Under the pieces are notes generated by a model that saw only the letters and a program-made list of their open reading frames with translations, did not search any database and was not told the DNA's origin. The translations under genes were made by a program, and so were the position numbers. This document shows, piece by piece, positions 62,353 through 64,000 of a stretch of DNA of 64,000 nucleotides (position 1 is its first letter; each line of letters begins with the position of its first letter). The stretch lies in the NCBI GenBank assembly GCA_019637435.1, contig JAHBVO010000001.1:2294001-2358000 (forward strand), written 5' to 3'. This DNA is from Candidatus Obscuribacterales bacterium (lineage in GTDB: Bacteria > Cyanobacteriota > Vampirovibrionia > Obscuribacterales > Obscuribacteraceae).

Positions 62353-63960
62353 TTAGAAAACGCAGCTGCAGCCTCCATAGAGGCGGATGTTGGTTGTTCT
62401 CTTAACGGTCATCTCGCCGAGGAAGCCATTATATCCGGTGCCTCGTCGCCACTCGAACGTGCCGTCCGCATCGGTAAACGAGAACACTCCAACTCCGCCC
62501 GGAGAGGTTAATGAGCCGCACTCTACCGTCCAGGATTGGACTGTATTTGGATAAGTGTACGGAGGGAACAGTTCGTCGAAGTCCTCGTTGTCGCTGTCGG
62601 GCGACTGGTTCTTCATCTCACTCGTCATCCAGGGCGCGACGCTCTGAACGTTGCTGGAAGAGACGCACACCAGGTCGTTTGTTGGACCAGGCACGATGTA
62701 AAACTCATCATTCGAGCCGTCGACTGTCGCCATGTTTAGAATCGCGACCAGCTTGCCATCATTGAAATCCGGATCAATCTCGCGGCAGCGTTGAAGCAAT
62801 GCCTTCCTCACTTTGTTCCATGCTGGTTGGGGAATGGTTGGAATCGGAAATAGACAACCGAACACGGTTGGTGGCACATACTCGTTGCCCAGTGAAACGG
62901 ATGCCTGCCCGTTTCCACAAGCTGGAACATAGAACTCTCTGAATTGAGTCTCCGAGCTGTAACCATACTCTGACGTGTAGATGGCAAAGGGTGGAATTGG
63001 ATAATTGAGATACCATTTCGCTTTGTTTTTGGGAAACTTGAGGCGAATGTAAGCATGCGGAATGCGCATTTTGAACGTTTTCATCGGGTTGGCTTTCACA
63101 ACAGCCATCGCTTTTTGATCGGCTGGATTGCCGCCGACGGTGTGCGACTCCACGGAAAAAGTATTTGGAACCGGCTTAGCCCAGCCCGTCAGAGCTTCGG
63201 AAATTAAAGTATTTTTCTCGAAGTGATCGCGCGATTCGAGTCTTGGGCGCTCGTTAAATTTGAAAGGCACAAACCAGTAATCGTGACCGTACATGTTGAC
63301 TGCTTTATAGCCGGGCATGCAGTTGTTGCCGCCTTTGTCTTTGACGGTCTTGAGATTGCTCCAGTTAATTTCCTCCGGGAGCTGATTCTGGTCCAGGTAG
63401 ACGTTGCTTTCCTCTCCACGTTCAAGAAGTGATGTCGTCCAGTTTGGACCGGCGAGGTGTTTGGTTAAAACGTCTTTCCCAAGCATTCGAACAGAGTTGA
63501 CCTGTGCAACTTCATCGAACAGCGGAAAAAGTTTGCTGTCATTGTTCAGGTCATCGGACAATCGGTCACTGATGTTTTCAGCCGCTTGATAAATAGCCGA
63601 TGCATGTGAGCTGGTCTGCGCAGTCTCCTTGCCGGATTCCTTGATGTCCTGTGCGTTCATTGCGACGAATAACGCTTTGCCCCAGACGCGATCTATGTTT
63701 GATAAACCAAATTCGCCATTGTTATCAGCGACGTCTTTGAATTGGTCTTCATCGCCACCTTGAGATTTGGTAGTGATAGTCAAGCATTTCTTTCCGACAT
63801 TGAGGGCACCAGCATCGGTGGCATTGCGCGTTTCCCGCGAACCGCCGAAGTAGAGGGAAACCATGAAAAATGCGAGGGCTAGTAGAACAAGCGCAAATGC
63901 GAGCGCTGCTGCCAGACCCAGAGCAGCTCCTTTCCTATTTCGTAAAAACGACCTTTTCAT
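62353..63960 (-). CDS. TadG/Tad-like pilus-associated protein
   Basis: A 535-residue protein. A basic start is followed by a Tad N-terminal helix (GAALGLAAALAFALVLLALAF) and NATDAGALNVGKKCL, the DAGAL motif of the TadG/TadE-G class after the membrane helix. The extracytoplasmic remainder (~480 residues) is strand-rich with several Cys and aromatic residues and no vWA MIDAS. It is probably a surface or minor-pilin protein. Together with the TadE-like gene at 1732-2301 it suggests a Tad-type apparatus elsewhere. Confidence 0.72.
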   Translation of the reverse strand: MKRSFLRNRKGAALGLAAALAFALVLLALAFFMVSLYFGGSRETRNATDAGALNVGKKCLTITTKSQGGDEDQFKDVADNNGEFGLSNIDRVWGKALFVAMNAQDIKESGKETAQTSSHASAIYQAAENISDRLSDDLNNDSKLFPLFDEVAQVNSVRMLGKDVLTKHLAGPNWTTSLLERGEESNVYLDQNQLPEEINWSNLKTVKDKGGNNCMPGYKAVNMYGHDYWFVPFKFNERPRLESRDHFEKNTLISEALTGWAKPVPNTFSVESHTVGGNPADQKAMAVVKANPMKTFKMRIPHAYIRLKFPKNKAKWYLNYPIPPFAIYTSEYGYSSETQFREFYVPACGNGQASVSLGNEYVPPTVFGCLFPIPTIPQPAWNKVRKALLQRCREIDPDFNDGKLVAILNMATVDGSNDEFYIVPGPTNDLVCVSSSNVQSVAPWMTSEMKNQSPDSDNEDFDELFPPYTYPNTVQSWTVECGSLTSPGGVGVFSFTDADGTFEWRRGTGYNGFLGEMTVKRTTNIRLYGGCSCVF

Positions 63961-64000
63961 TCCTAATACAACCTGCAGCTTTGGTGCGTGTCAGAGAAGT

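Overview
The window is a bacterial chromosome segment of roughly 50% G+C with about 48 protein-coding genes and no rRNA or recognisable tRNA. Gene content points to a non-photosynthetic relative of Cyanobacteria (Melainabacteria/Vampirovibrionia, perhaps Obscuribacterales-like). The reasons are a DUF3370 protein (a cyanobacterial family), three large Ser/Thr kinases joined to TPR or membrane modules, many secreted low-complexity proteins and lipoproteins, and Tad-pilus-like pseudopilins. This taxonomy is inferred from family content only; no marker gene was compared.

Layout. 0-14.9 kb: secreted and TPR proteins, a TadE-like pseudopilin, a zinc-ribbon/kinase/TPR receptor, a Dnmt2-type methyltransferase, a LuxR-type two-component pair beside a periplasmic TPR protein, a 699-residue Trp/Pro/Gln-rich protein, and a PrsW-like membrane domain fused to a Ser/Thr kinase. 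15.0-17.3 kb: a compact operon that reads as a ubiquitin-like modifier ending in Gly, an E2-like protein and a ThiF/E1-like enzyme, followed by a 40-41 bp tandem array. 17.5-27.9 kb: a degenerate IS1595-type transposase, an orphan gene, a second receptor kinase with duplicated Cys-ribbons, a degenerate Hsp70 overlapping a PAS histidine kinase, and a large lipoprotein. 28-31 kb: a TROVE/vWA (Ro60-like) protein preceded by a strongly structured RNA leader and followed by an amidase. 31-41.3 kb: thioredoxin-like and RDD proteins, a small MshEN protein, an acidic membrane protein with a TPR lipoprotein, and a 1,223-residue MshEN/GspE-like protein that lacks the ATPase. 41.3-53.7 kb: FKBP lipoprotein, P-loop kinase, Lon-N-like protein, papain-like orphan, a NatA/NatB exporter with a permease-CPBP fusion, DUF3370, FCP1-like phosphatase and a lipase-maturation-factor homologue. 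53.9-64 kb: long hibernation factor with a cold-shock domain and a clear terminator, acetate kinase, phosphoketolase, a polytopic spermidine-synthase-like protein and a Tad/TadG-like protein.

How the genes fit together. Signalling is heavy: three Ser/Thr kinases, two histidine kinases and one response regulator. Phosphoketolase and acetate kinase together would turn xylulose-5-P or fructose-6-P into acetyl-P and then acetate plus ATP, which suits a fermentative or facultative life. The most novel unit is the 15-17 kb operon. Its E1-like protein keeps the nucleotide site and a cysteine at the ThiF catalytic position. The middle protein ends in a module with the E2-like spacing His-x9-Cys-Leu. 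The small protein ends in a bare Gly. This would be a minimal ubiquitin-like conjugation pathway without a protease. The Ro-like gene with its structured leader, the Dnmt2 homologue and the ATPase-less GspE-like giant are the next most interesting. All functional statements rest on reading motifs by eye; no database search was run.
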